Made by a program: the position numbers and the translations under genes. Positions 1 to 7,760 of a stretch of 11,400 nucleotides of DNA are shown here, in pieces. The DNA is from JAWXVE01 sp044425555 (GTDB lineage: Bacteria > Bacillota > Clostridia > Lachnospirales > Lachnospiraceae). Location of the stretch: assembly GCA_044425555.1 (NCBI GenBank), contig JAWXVF010000083.1:1-11400 (forward strand), given 5' to 3'. The notes under the pieces are model-generated. The model ran no database searches, was not told the DNA's origin, and worked only from the letters and a program-made list of their open reading frames with translations. Positions within the stretch are counted from its first letter, which is position 1. Each line of letters opens with the position of its first letter.

Positions 1-1037
1 ACATGGAATTCTCTTCTAACTTATTAGCAATCGCTAGAGCAGGTGCAGGAGTGAATAACATTCCTATAGATACTTGTACGAAAAAAGGAATTGTAGTCTT
101 TAATACACCAGGAGCCAATGCTAATAGCGTAAAAGAGTTGGTATTAGCAGGGATGTTCCTAGCGTCAAGAGATATTGTGGATGGAATTAATTGGGTGAAG
201 GAGAATGCTAATGATTCCGAAATCGCCACTACAACAGAACAAGAAAAGAAACGTTTTGCGGGAAATGAACTGCAAGGAAAACGTTTGGGAATTATAGGAC
301 TTGGAGCCATTGGAGTTAAGGTGGCTAATGCGGCAAGACATTTAGGAATGGAAGTCTATGGATATGATCCCTATGTTTCTGTGGCAGCAGCATGGAGCCT
401 TAGTAGAGATGTGAAACACGTATTACAAGTTGAAGAAATCTATTCAGAATGTGATTTTATTACGATACATGTACCCTTGTTAAAAGATACGAGAGAGATG
501 TTGAATCAAGAAGCGATTAGTAAGATGAAACAAGGGGTTGTGATTCTTAATTTTGCAAGAGACTTACTAGTGCAAGAAACAGATGTGCTAAAGGCAATAC
601 AAGAAGGCACCATTAAGCGTTATGTAACAGATTTTCCAAATACAATAGTTGCGGGTCAACCGAATTGTATTGTGATTCCCCATCTAGGTGCTTCTACAGA
701 AGAATCGGAAGATAATTGTGCTATTATGGCAGTAAAAGAATTACAAAATTACGTAGATAACGGGAATATTATTAATAGTGTCAATTATCCAACCTGTGAT
801 ATGGGAATGTGTATGCAAGCAGGAAGAATTACAATATTTCATGAGAATGTAGCTAACATGATCACGAAATTCACTGCTTTTATTGGTGGTTTAGGTGTAA
901 ATATTACGGATATGATGAATAAGTCAAAAGGGGATTATGCCTATACTATGATTGATACGGAGACATCATTAACACAGAAAAATGTAGAAAGTATGTTACA
1001 AATTGAAGGTGTTACAAGAATTCGTTTGATTAAGTAA
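1..1037 (+). CDS. serA: D-3-phosphoglycerate dehydrogenase, 5'-truncated by window edge
   Basis: This NAD-dependent enzyme oxidises 3-phosphoglycerate to 3-phosphohydroxypyruvate, the first step of serine synthesis in the cytoplasm. Numbering from the first ATG in the window (base 3), a Rossmann motif GLGAIG lies at 99-104 with the acidic YDPY after the second strand. The substrate-binding Arg is in NFAR (R186), the catalytic His is in PHLGAST (H227), and an ACT domain covers about 272-344. The ATG at base 3 is probably internal: family members of this short ACT type are about 387 residues, so roughly 43 N-terminal residues lie upstream of the window, and no ribosome binding site can be seen. 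The loop that usually carries the catalytic Glu reads TDFPNT, with no Glu at the expected place; this may be normal for the clostridial subfamily. serC is a common upstream partner but is outside the window. Identity is secure; only the 5' end is missing. Confidence 0.95.
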   Translation, partial: MEFSSNLLAIARAGAGVNNIPIDTCTKKGIVVFNTPGANANSVKELVLAGMFLASRDIVDGINWVKENANDSEIATTTEQEKKRFAGNELQGKRLGIIGLGAIGVKVANAARHLGMEVYGYDPYVSVAAAWSLSRDVKHVLQVEEIYSECDFITIHVPLLKDTREMLNQEAISKMKQGVVILNFARDLLVQETDVLKAIQEGTIKRYVTDFPNTIVAGQPNCIVIPHLGASTEESEDNCAIMAVKELQNYVDNGNIINSVNYPTCDMGMCMQAGRITIFHENVANMITKFTAFIGGLGVNITDMMNKSKGDYAYTMIDTETSLTQKNVESMLQIEGVTRIRLIK

Positions 1038-1054
1038 TAAGATGAGGTAGGTAG

Positions 1055-4000
1055 ATGTTACAATTAAAGAAATTCGAGAAACTATTTACATTGAGTACAT
1101 GGGAAAAAGGAAAACAATTAGTAAAAAACCAAAAAGTAGTAAACAAAGAGATAAGAGTTGGCTACATGGACATGGAAGAAAACGACAGATGTGTTTTGTC
1201 GGGAAAAGTTACAATAAAGGATAAGTTAGAACAAACAGTAAAAGTGATTATGGATCAGTCGGAACTACTAAATGTTTACTGTGAATGTAGTGAGTATAGG
1301 AAAGCGTATTGGAGTAATGAGAATACCTATTGTAAACATATTGCCGCTGCAATCATGATAATGGCAAGCAATTTAGAAGAGCAACAATACGATATGTTTA
1401 CAGGTCGTACCACCAGAACGCTGATTTCGAAATATACACAAGATGAATTAACCAAGACGAAACAAGAAGATGTGGGGGAGATTGTCATAGAACCCCTATT
1501 AGAAACCATGTATTCTCAATGGAAGCTATCTTTTAAAGTAGGGAAGAATAAGCGATATATGATTAAAAATCTTTCTGAGTTTGTAGAACGTGTAGAAGAT
1601 CATGAAACGTATGCATATGGAAAAAATCTAAAGTTTTTACATAGTAGGGATGTCTTTCATAAGGACAGTTTACCTATTCTAGATTTTATTGAGAAGAGAG
1701 TACGAGAATTTGAGCAGTACCAGTTAAATAATCGTTTTGGTTATTATGGTAGTATGGAGAAATATATTGATTTGAGGTATCATATCATTGATCAATTTTT
1801 TCAAGAGATTCCTTTAGAAAGTATTACTTGCACTATGGTGAACCAAGATGATCGAAGCAAAGAAAAGAGGAATCTAATCATAGAAAGAGAGAATCCTAAT
1901 TTATCGCTAAGGATTGTACCTCACGTAATGGAAGGTGAGCAAGTAGAAGGAATCTACTTAGATTTAGAACCTATTATTTGCTATGAAGGGCAGTCCCATT
2001 ATTACGTTATACAAGATAAAACATTACTGATTAGTACGGAAAATTTCGCTAAGAACATGGGACCTTTTTTAAGCTGTATGGAAGAAGTAGATTATGAAGG
2101 AATGCAGGTAGGGAAAAGTGCTATTGGAGATTTTTATAATGAAGTGTTGCCAAGAATCTCCCCGTATCTCCAGATTATAGAAGAAGAGGTGGAGCTGATT
2201 CAGTCTATTATGCCAGAACAGCCAAGTTTTGCATTCTATTTCGATGTACTACAATCGGGGGCATTAGTTTGTGAGATTCGAGTAATGAAGGGGGAACGTG
2301 AATTAGATTACTGGAATCAGGCCGAAGTGCTTCGAGAAGCTTATGAATTAAATAAGAAACGAATTGATAATATTCTCTATAAATATATTGATTTTTTGGA
2401 CAAAGGTTTACTTGTTTTTCAAAATGATGAAGAATTACATTATGATTTTTTACAAAATGGAATTCATAAACTTAGAGAAATTGGAGAAGTACATGTTACG
2501 GACAATGTAATGAGTCTTAGCATAAGAAAAGCCCCTAAATTAGCAATTGGTATTTCTGTGAAAAGTGGTTTGTTAGAATTTAACATGGATACAGATGATA
2601 TTCAATTAGAAGAGTTAAATGCCATTCTAGATTCTTATAAGAGTAAGAAGAAGTATCATAAGTTAAAAGATGGTAGTTTTCTAACGTTAGAAGATTCTAA
2701 TTTCCATGTAATGGAAGAATTAATGGAAGGATTACAATTAACTTCTAAGGACTTATTAAAAGAAAAGATACACATTCCAACGTATCGCGCCTTATACATT
2801 GATAAGATTCTAGGAGAAAGCCAAGGCGTGGAGTATAACCGAGATAATACCTTTAAAGATATTGTGCGAAACTTTAAGGTAATAGAAGATACGAATTATA
2901 AAGTTCCAAAGGAGTTAAAATCCATTATTCGTACTTATCAAAAGACGGGTTATCGTTGGCTTAGAATGTTAAAAGATTATCAATTTGGTGGAATATTAGC
3001 AGATGATATGGGACTTGGAAAAACATTACAAGTAATTACCATGTTATTGTCTTATAAACAAGAAGGAGAAAGTGGTACTACCTTAATTATTACACCAGCT
3101 TCTTTAGTCTATAATTGGGAAAACGAATGTAAGAAATTTGCTCCTTCGTTGCGAGTTGGAGTATTAGCGGGAATGAGAGGGGAACGTGAAAGTATTTTAC
3201 AAGATAGTTCACAATATGAAGTCTTAATCACTTCTTATGAACTGCTAAGACGAGATATAGAATTGTATGAGGAGAAAGAATTCTTCTATGAGATTCTTGA
3301 TGAGGCACAGTATATTAAGAATCATACCACACAAATTTCTAAGGCAGTGAAAACTATTCGTTCTAAGTATCGATTGGCGTTAACAGGAACACCAGTAGAA
3401 AATAGATTAAGTGAGCTGTGGAGTATCTTTGATTTTATAATGCCAGGCTTTTTATATACCTATGACAAGTTTCGAAAAGGAATGGAAACTCATATTGTAA
3501 AATCGAAAGACGAAGAAGTCATGGATCGCTTAAAAAAGATGGTAAATCCGTTTATTATGAGACGTTTAAAGAAAGATGTATTAAAAGATTTACCTGATAA
3601 AATAGAAGAAACTACTTTTGCTAAGCTAGAAAAGAAACAAATGGAAGTGTATTCGGCTTATGCCAAAAAAGTAAAAATGGAATTAGCCCAACAATCAAGT
3701 GAAGAATTCCAAAAAGGAAAGTTGAAGATTCTAGCAGAACTTACAAGGTTACGTCAACTTTGTTGCGATCCACAACTAGTATATAGTGATTATGATGGTT
3801 CCTCTGGAAAGTTAGAAACGTGTATGGAATTATTACAAAATGCTAGTGAAGGAGAACATAAAGTGTTAGTGTTCTCTCAATTTACCAGTATGTTAGAGAT
3901 AATTGGACAACGACTGCAAAAAGAGGGGTTGGAATACTATGAGATTACAGGTGCGACCCCAAAGGCAAAGCGAGTACAATTAGTAGATCAATTTAATCAA

Positions 4001-4312
4001 AATAAAGTTCCTGTATTCTTGATTTCTTTAAAAGCAGGAGGAACAGGATTAAACTTAACAGGGGCAGATATGGTTATTCATTATGATCCTTGGTGGAATG
4101 TGGCAGCACAAAATCAAGCAACTGATAGAGCTCATAGAATTGGGCAAAAGCAAGTGGTGACTGTATTTCAATTAATTGCCAAAGATACCATTGAAGAGAA
4201 AATCTTAGAAATGCAAGAGAGAAAAAGAGAACTTGCAGAGCAAGTAATTAATGGAGATGCCAATCAATTATCAGGTATGGGCAAAGATGATTTTATGGAA
4301 TTGTTGCAATAA
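1055..4312 (+). CDS. SWIM zinc-finger SNF2-family DEAD/DEAH-box ATPase (helicase-like)
   Basis: This is a 1085-residue cytoplasmic ATPase of the SNF2 superfamily, whose members use ATP to translocate on double-stranded DNA and displace bound proteins. A SWIM zinc finger is visible near the N-terminus (C76-x-C78, then C93-x-H95). A long middle region (about 100-600) has no motif I recognise. The ATPase core follows: Walker A DMGLGKT with K656, Walker B DEAQ (749-752), motif III TGTPVENRLSELW, then the helicase C-terminal domain with VFSQFTSML, SLKAGGTGLNLT and motif VI TDRAHRIGQ (1023-1031). All core motifs are intact, so it should be active. The start at 1055 has GAGG seven bases upstream. 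It lies 17 bp after serA with no terminator between, so the two are probably co-transcribed although no shared function is evident. Bacterial proteins of this architecture are mostly uncharacterised; roles in transcription recycling or repair (as for RapA) are inference only. Confidence 0.93.
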   Translation: MLQLKKFEKLFTLSTWEKGKQLVKNQKVVNKEIRVGYMDMEENDRCVLSGKVTIKDKLEQTVKVIMDQSELLNVYCECSEYRKAYWSNENTYCKHIAAAIMIMASNLEEQQYDMFTGRTTRTLISKYTQDELTKTKQEDVGEIVIEPLLETMYSQWKLSFKVGKNKRYMIKNLSEFVERVEDHETYAYGKNLKFLHSRDVFHKDSLPILDFIEKRVREFEQYQLNNRFGYYGSMEKYIDLRYHIIDQFFQEIPLESITCTMVNQDDRSKEKRNLIIERENPNLSLRIVPHVMEGEQVEGIYLDLEPIICYEGQSHYYVIQDKTLLISTENFAKNMGPFLSCMEEVDYEGMQVGKSAIGDFYNEVLPRISPYLQIIEEEVELIQSIMPEQPSFAFYFDVLQSGALVCEIRVMKGERELDYWNQAEVLREAYELNKKRIDNILYKYIDFLDKGLLVFQNDEELHYDFLQNGIHKLREIGEVHVTDNVMSLSIRKAPKLAIGISVKSGLLEFNMDTDDIQLEELNAILDSYKSKKKYHKLKDGSFLTLEDSNFHVMEELMEGLQLTSKDLLKEKIHIPTYRALYIDKILGESQGVEYNRDNTFKDIVRNFKVIEDTNYKVPKELKSIIRTYQKTGYRWLRMLKDYQFGGILADDMGLGKTLQVITMLLSYKQEGESGTTLIITPASLVYNWENECKKFAPSLRVGVLAGMRGERESILQDSSQYEVLITSYELLRRDIELYEEKEFFYEILDEAQYIKNHTTQISKAVKTIRSKYRLALTGTPVENRLSELWSIFDFIMPGFLYTYDKFRKGMETHIVKSKDEEVMDRLKKMVNPFIMRRLKKDVLKDLPDKIEETTFAKLEKKQMEVYSAYAKKVKMELAQQSSEEFQKGKLKILAELTRLRQLCCDPQLVYSDYDGSSGKLETCMELLQNASEGEHKVLVFSQFTSMLEIIGQRLQKEGLEYYEITGATPKAKRVQLVDQFNQNKVPVFLISLKAGGTGLNLTGADMVIHYDPWWNVAAQNQATDRAHRIGQKQVVTVFQLIAKDTIEEKILEMQERKRELAEQVINGDANQLSGMGKDDFMELLQ

Positions 4313-4335
4313 GATACAATATTTCAAAAAAACAC

Positions 4336-4363
4336 TTGACTAAATATAAAAATCTGATATAAT
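4336..4363 (+). promoter_or_regulatory. SigA-type promoter of rpsU with extended -10
   Basis: A -35 box TTGACT (4336-4341) and a perfect -10 box TATAAT (4358-4363) are separated by 16 bases, with a TGn extension at 4355-4357. Transcription should start near 4370, giving a leader of about 73 bases before rpsU. The promoter begins only 24 bp after the SNF2 gene stop codon, and no terminator separates them, so read-through from upstream is also possible. Confidence 0.88.
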
Positions 4364-4381
4364 AGTAAGAGCGTAAAAGAA

Positions 4382-4420
4382 AAGAACCCGAGCAGTCGTA
4401 TGTTGTTCAATACAGGGCTT
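4382..4420 (+). promoter_or_regulatory. Possible stem-loop in the rpsU 5' leader
   Basis: The leader can fold as an outer helix AAG/CCC (4382-4384, 4387-4389) against GGG/CTT (4415-4420), with a two-base bulge. An inner helix pairs GAGCAG (4390-4395) with TTGTTC (4403-4408) and includes two G-T wobbles around a 7-base loop. The fold ends just before the purine-rich ribosome binding site AGGGGAGGT (4422-4430). It could serve translational feedback by bS21, but the fold was found by eye, its stability was not calculated, and I know of no matching described leader. Confidence 0.35.
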
Positions 4421-4442
4421 GAGGGGAGGTAGGTGAATTTCT

Positions 4443-4619
4443 ATGTCAAATGTAGTAGTAAAAGAAAATGAGACTTTAGATAGTGCGTTACGTCGTTTTA
4501 AGAGAAGTTGTGCGAAAGCAGGAATTCAACAAGAAATCCGCAAGAGAGAACATTATGAGAAACCAAGCGTAAGACGTAAGAAGAAATCTGAAGCAGCAAG
4601 AAAACGTAAATTTAATTAA
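4443..4619 (+). CDS. rpsU: 30S ribosomal protein bS21
   Basis: This 58-residue basic protein is a small-subunit ribosomal protein that sits near the 3' end of 16S rRNA and helps translation initiation. The translation begins MSNVVVKENETLDSALRRFK and continues through a Lys/Arg-rich region ending in KRKFN, the classic bS21 pattern (a short acidic N-terminal strand, the LRRFKRSC helix, then a very basic C-terminal helix). A strong ribosome binding site, GGGGAGGTAGGTG, lies just upstream. The gene stands alone between its own promoter (4336-4363) and an intrinsic terminator (4629-4661), so it is probably monocistronic. In many clostridia rpsU lies near a GatB/YqeY protein gene; no such gene follows here. 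Confidence 0.97.
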   Translation: MSNVVVKENETLDSALRRFKRSCAKAGIQQEIRKREHYEKPSVRRKKKSEAARKRKFN

Positions 4620-4628
4620 GAGTATGGT

Positions 4629-4661
4629 AAAATCCTTGATAACGCATCAAGGATTTTCTTT
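4629..4661 (+). terminator. Rho-independent terminator after rpsU
   Basis: A perfect 12-bp inverted repeat pairs AAAATCCTTGAT (4629-4640) with ATCAAGGATTTT (4646-4657) around a 5-base loop AACGC. The right arm ends in a T-run continued by CTTT. It starts 10 bases after the rpsU stop codon, as expected for an intrinsic terminator, and isolates rpsU from the carboxypeptidase gene downstream. Confidence 0.93.
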
Positions 4662-4760
4662 ATATGTTACACCGTATTTTTTTTATAAGTGAAGAAAAAG
4701 AAACATAATTAGAATCTATATACATACAATTAAAAATAGAACACACTAGGAGTTGTTTAG

Positions 4761-5960
4761 ATGAAAAGACCATACAACCTCCTACTAATGATAACAGTAT
4801 TCATTGTTTATATCTTAGGAAGTATTATTTTGCCAGTTGGGAATCTATTGCCAACGTATGCCAAAGAACAACAGAACACGTTAACGATTGCTTCCCCTAG
4901 TGTATTATTAATGGAAGCAAATACAGGAAATATTTTGTATGAAAGCAATAGTCAAGAAGAACGAAAACCTGCTAGTATTACGAAGATTATGACATTATTA
5001 TTGATTTTTCAAGAACTTGAAAAAGGAACTCTTAAGCTTACCGACGAAGTAGTTACTAGTGAACACGCCAAATCCATGACAGGATCAAAAGTGTTCTTAG
5101 AAGTGGGAGAGATACAAACAGTTGAAACCTTGATTAAGTGTATTGTGATTCCAAGTGGAAATGATGCTTGTGTGGCAATAGCAGAACATATAGCGGGAAG
5201 TGAAGATGCATTTGTAGAGCTGATGAATGATATGGCAAGAGAGCTTGGAATGAATCAAACACACTTTGAGGATTGTTGTGGACTTTCGGATTCTGATCAT
5301 CATTATACAACAGCCTACGATATAGCTATCATGTCTAGAGAATTGATCACAAAGTATCCTGAAATCTATGAATATACCACTATTTGGATGGAGGATATTG
5401 TACATAATACAGCGCAAGGAAGTAAAGACTTTACCTTATCAAGCACTAATAAATTATTACAACAATATGAATATACCACAGGTTTAAAAACAGGTTATAC
5501 ATCTCTTGCTATGCATTGTATTAGTGCCACTGCACATCGAGATGGGATTGACTTAATAGCAGTGGTATTAGCCGCACCGGATTCTACTAGCCGATTTCAA
5601 GATGCAATCACCTTACTTAATTATGGTTTCTCTATTAGTCAGATTTATACAGATAGTAAGTCTCAATATTTGCCAGCCATTCCTGTATTAGAAGGTGTTG
5701 TAGAAAAGGTAGCCGTATCTTACACATCTGGGTTTACTTATCTAGATACGAAGGGGAATGACTTGAATCAAGTAGAACGAGAAATCCATTTCAAGGAGGA
5801 AATAAAAGCACCTATTCAAATAGGAGAAGAAGCAGGAGTGGTAATTTATTCTATAGAAGGAATTGAAATTGGAAGAGTGCCAATTACATTTCAAGAAAAT
5901 GTGGCAAAAGCATCGTACCAAGATTATCTCTACCGAGTATTATTAGAGTATCTCTTCTAA
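4761..5960 (+). CDS. D-alanyl-D-alanine carboxypeptidase (DacF/PBP5-type), secreted
   Basis: This is a penicillin-binding serine peptidase of family S11 that removes the terminal D-Ala from peptidoglycan stem peptides outside the membrane. A signal peptide is evident: MKRPYN, a hydrophobic stretch from about 7 to 30, then PTYAKE, with cleavage likely after YA-K. All three active-site motifs are present: SITK with nucleophile S72 and K75, SGN at 132-134, and KTG at 243-245. The region after about 290 fits the PBP5 C-terminal beta domain, and the protein ends in a short hydrophobic, aromatic tail (YLYRVLLEYLF) that could lie on the membrane. At 399 residues the length is normal. AGGAG lies eight bases before the ATG. 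It follows the rpsU terminator, so it needs its own promoter; I found no convincing one in 4662-4747. Clostridia carry several paralogues, so the exact name (dacF, dacB or dacA type) is left open. Confidence 0.93.
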   Translation: MKRPYNLLLMITVFIVYILGSIILPVGNLLPTYAKEQQNTLTIASPSVLLMEANTGNILYESNSQEERKPASITKIMTLLLIFQELEKGTLKLTDEVVTSEHAKSMTGSKVFLEVGEIQTVETLIKCIVIPSGNDACVAIAEHIAGSEDAFVELMNDMARELGMNQTHFEDCCGLSDSDHHYTTAYDIAIMSRELITKYPEIYEYTTIWMEDIVHNTAQGSKDFTLSSTNKLLQQYEYTTGLKTGYTSLAMHCISATAHRDGIDLIAVVLAAPDSTSRFQDAITLLNYGFSISQIYTDSKSQYLPAIPVLEGVVEKVAVSYTSGFTYLDTKGNDLNQVEREIHFKEEIKAPIQIGEEAGVVIYSIEGIEIGRVPITFQENVAKASYQDYLYRVLLEYLF

Positions 5961-5967
5961 TTAGAAG
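5954..5967. repeat. Perfect 14-bp palindrome spanning the carboxypeptidase stop codon
   Basis: CTTCTAATTAGAAG is exactly self-complementary and contains the TAA stop of the upstream gene. As RNA it gives only a 5-bp stem with an AATT loop and no T-run, so it is a poor terminator. It lies about 50 bases before the -35 box of the pan promoter and could be a regulator site. One or two perfect palindromes of this size are expected by chance in AT-rich DNA of this length. Confidence 0.25.
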
Positions 5968-6018
5968 GTATGTATAAAACATATGCAGAGAATATCTAAA
6001 ATTCTTATAAAGTGCATA

Positions 6019-6047
6019 TTTACAAAAAAGAAAAAAGATGTTATATT
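6019..6047 (+). promoter_or_regulatory. SigA-type promoter of the pan/coa operon
   Basis: A -35 box TTTACA (6019-6024) and a -10 box TATATT (6042-6047) are 17 bases apart, and a TGn extension occupies 6039-6041. Transcription should start near 6054, leaving a leader of nearly 60 bases before the ATG at 6112. The promoter lies inside the open frame that begins at 5983, which argues that the 43-codon N-terminal extension of that frame is not translated. Confidence 0.78.
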
Positions 6048-6065
6048 AAAAAATGATAGTATTCT

Positions 6066-6096
6066 AATAAGAAGCTGTACACGAAAAAATCTTATT
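6066..6096 (+). repeat. Inverted repeat in the pan operon leader
   Basis: AATAAGA (6066-6072) is perfectly complementary to TCTTATT (6090-6096), with a 17-base loop; a T-G wobble could extend it by one pair. It sits in the predicted 5' leader just before the ribosome binding site at 6102-6109. The stem is AT-rich with a large loop, so it is weak and has no T-run. A regulatory role is only a possibility. Confidence 0.25.
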
Positions 6097-6111
6097 GAAA
6101 TGGGAGGTAGC

Positions 6112-6936
6112 ATGAAGATAGGATTTATAGGAGCATCAAAAGTAGGATGTAGTTTGGGTAAATATTTTAAGGAATATAATTCATTATGTGTGTCTGGTTA
6201 TTTTAGTAGAACGGCAAATAACGCAAAAGATGCGAGTGAATTTACGCAAACTACTTATTTTGATACAATAAGTGATGTTGTATTGAATAGTGATATGATA
6301 TTTATAACGGTGAGTGATAGTTATATCAAAGACGTATGGGATGAGATGAAACAATTAGAATTTAACAATAAGATTTTTTGTCATTGCAGTGGAGTGTTAT
6401 CATCAGAAGTTTTTGACAATGTAGAACAATACAATAGTTATGGGTGTTCGGTGCATCCAATGCTTGCAATCAATAGTAAGTATACATCGTATCATGATTT
6501 AAAGAATGCTTTTTTCACCCTAGAAGGTGATAAGACAGAAGTTTTAGAGGAATTATTTATAGAGAATAATACGGCTGTGATTCGTGCGGATCAGAAGAGT
6601 AAATACCATGCTAGTGCAGTGTTTGCAAGTAATCTAGTATTATCAGTGCTAACCATGTCCACAGATTTAATAGAACAATGTGGATTTACAGCAGAGCAGG
6701 CGACTCAAGCGTTGAACCCTATCATAGAGAATAATATTCATAATTATCTAAGGGAAGGGATTCATAAGGCATTGACAGGTCCTGTGGCAAGAAATGATGT
6801 ACAAACAGTGGCAACACATATAGCCGCTCTGAGTGGTGATGAACTAGAGGTTTATAGAATTCTTACCAAAAAACTTATGCTAATACCTAAACACGATTTT
6901 ACAAATATGAAAAAGGAACTGGAAGACAAAACATGA
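6112..6936 (+). CDS. panG: DUF2520/Rossmann-like reductase, probable PanG-type ketopantoate reductase
   Basis: This 274-residue protein most likely reduces 2-dehydropantoate to pantoate with NADPH. The N-terminus is a Rossmann dinucleotide fold, GFIGASKVG at 4-12, followed by FSR (31-33), where the Ser/Arg could bind the NADPH 2'-phosphate. The middle carries VHPML (His at 115), and the helical C-terminal DUF2520 domain has KYHASAVFASN and LTGPVARND (221-229), both typical of that family. It is not a classical PanE or IlvC by these motifs. PanG of Francisella and its Enterococcus homologue were shown to be ketopantoate reductases, and homologues are reported in Clostridioides difficile. The gene overlaps panB by ATGA, so the context fits exactly. 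The open frame extends up to an ATG at 5983, but GGGAGGTAG at 6102-6109, the Rossmann start and the promoter at 6019-6047 favour 6112. Function is inferred from family and operon. Confidence 0.85.
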   Translation: MKIGFIGASKVGCSLGKYFKEYNSLCVSGYFSRTANNAKDASEFTQTTYFDTISDVVLNSDMIFITVSDSYIKDVWDEMKQLEFNNKIFCHCSGVLSSEVFDNVEQYNSYGCSVHPMLAINSKYTSYHDLKNAFFTLEGDKTEVLEELFIENNTAVIRADQKSKYHASAVFASNLVLSVLTMSTDLIEQCGFTAEQATQALNPIIENNIHNYLREGIHKALTGPVARNDVQTVATHIAALSGDELEVYRILTKKLMLIPKHDFTNMKKELEDKT

Positions 6937-7760
6937 AAAATACAACATTTACATTTAAACAAGCAAAAAAAGAAGGAAAAAAACTTACAATGCTTACTGC
7001 ATATGATTATACAACAGCAAAGCTTGTAGAAAAAAGTGGAATAAATGCAATATTAGTAGGTGATTCTTTAGGGAATGTTGTACTTGGATATGAAGATACC
7101 TTAAGCGTGACCATGGAAGATATGATCTATCATAGCAAAGCAGTGGCAAGAGCGTGTGATAATACGTTATTAGTAACCGATATGCCTTTTATGTCTTATC
7201 AAACCAGCGTATATGATGCAGTATGTAATGCAGGTAGACTAATGAAAGAAGGAAGAGCCAATGCTATTAAATTAGAAGGCGGTTTAGAATTTTGTGAACA
7301 TATTAGGGCGATTACAAATGCTTCTATTCCAGTAATGGCACATTTAGGCTTAACCCCTCAATCTGTAAATGCTTTTGGAGGATTTAAAGTACAAGGGAAA
7401 ACCAATGAAGATGCTAGGATTTTAATAGAGAGTGCAAAAGCGGTGGAACAAGCAGGTGCTTTTGCGATTGTATTAGAGTGCATTCCTAAGGAATTGGCGA
7501 AGTTAGTAACTGAGGCAGTGACAGTACCTACCATAGGAATTGGAGCAGGCAAAGAGTGCGATGGTCAAATATTAGTGTATCAAGATATGCTAGAAATGAA
7601 TTTAGAGTTTACTCCTAAATTTGTGAAGAAATATATAAATGTAGGGGAACAGATGATACAAGCATTTGAACATTATAAAGAGGAAGTAGAACAAGGATTA
7701 TTTCCTAGTGATGAATATGTGTTTCATATGAAAGAGGAAGAATTGGAGAAATTATACTAA
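6933..7760 (+). CDS. panB: 3-methyl-2-oxobutanoate hydroxymethyltransferase (ketopantoate hydroxymethyltransferase)
   Basis: PanB transfers a hydroxymethyl group from 5,10-methylene-tetrahydrofolate to alpha-ketoisovalerate, giving ketopantoate, the first committed step of pantothenate synthesis. The 275-residue TIM-barrel protein has the family signatures in order: MLTAYDYTTA near 20, VGDSLGNVVLGY with metal ligand D44, TDMPFMSYQTS with D83, IKLEGG with K113 and E115, MAHLGLTPQ with H137, a GGFKVQGK loop, ECIP with the expected catalytic E182, and GIGAGKECDGQILVYQD. Length is typical (about 265-280). The start codon overlaps the stop of the upstream reductase gene (ATGA), with GGAAG seven bases before it, suggesting translational coupling. 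The product would be the direct substrate of the upstream reductase. Confidence 0.98.
   Translation: MKNTTFTFKQAKKEGKKLTMLTAYDYTTAKLVEKSGINAILVGDSLGNVVLGYEDTLSVTMEDMIYHSKAVARACDNTLLVTDMPFMSYQTSVYDAVCNAGRLMKEGRANAIKLEGGLEFCEHIRAITNASIPVMAHLGLTPQSVNAFGGFKVQGKTNEDARILIESAKAVEQAGAFAIVLECIPKELAKLVTEAVTVPTIGIGAGKECDGQILVYQDMLEMNLEFTPKFVKKYINVGEQMIQAFEHYKEEVEQGLFPSDEYVFHMKEEELEKLY

Noticed and set aside
3..5. ATG at base 3 as the true start of serA
   Set aside because: The protein would begin in the middle of the substrate-binding domain, about 43 residues short of the family, and there is no room for a ribosome binding site; the gene is cut by the window edge.
4662..4747. Possible promoter for the carboxypeptidase gene (TATAAG, CATAAT and CTATAT boxes)
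   Set aside because: None has a credible -35 box at 16-18 bases, so I do not list one, although a promoter must exist after the rpsU terminator.
5968..6005. Small hairpins TATGT/ACATA and AGAAT/ATTCT after the carboxypeptidase gene as a terminator
   Set aside because: Stems of five AT-rich pairs with no following T-run are too weak to call.
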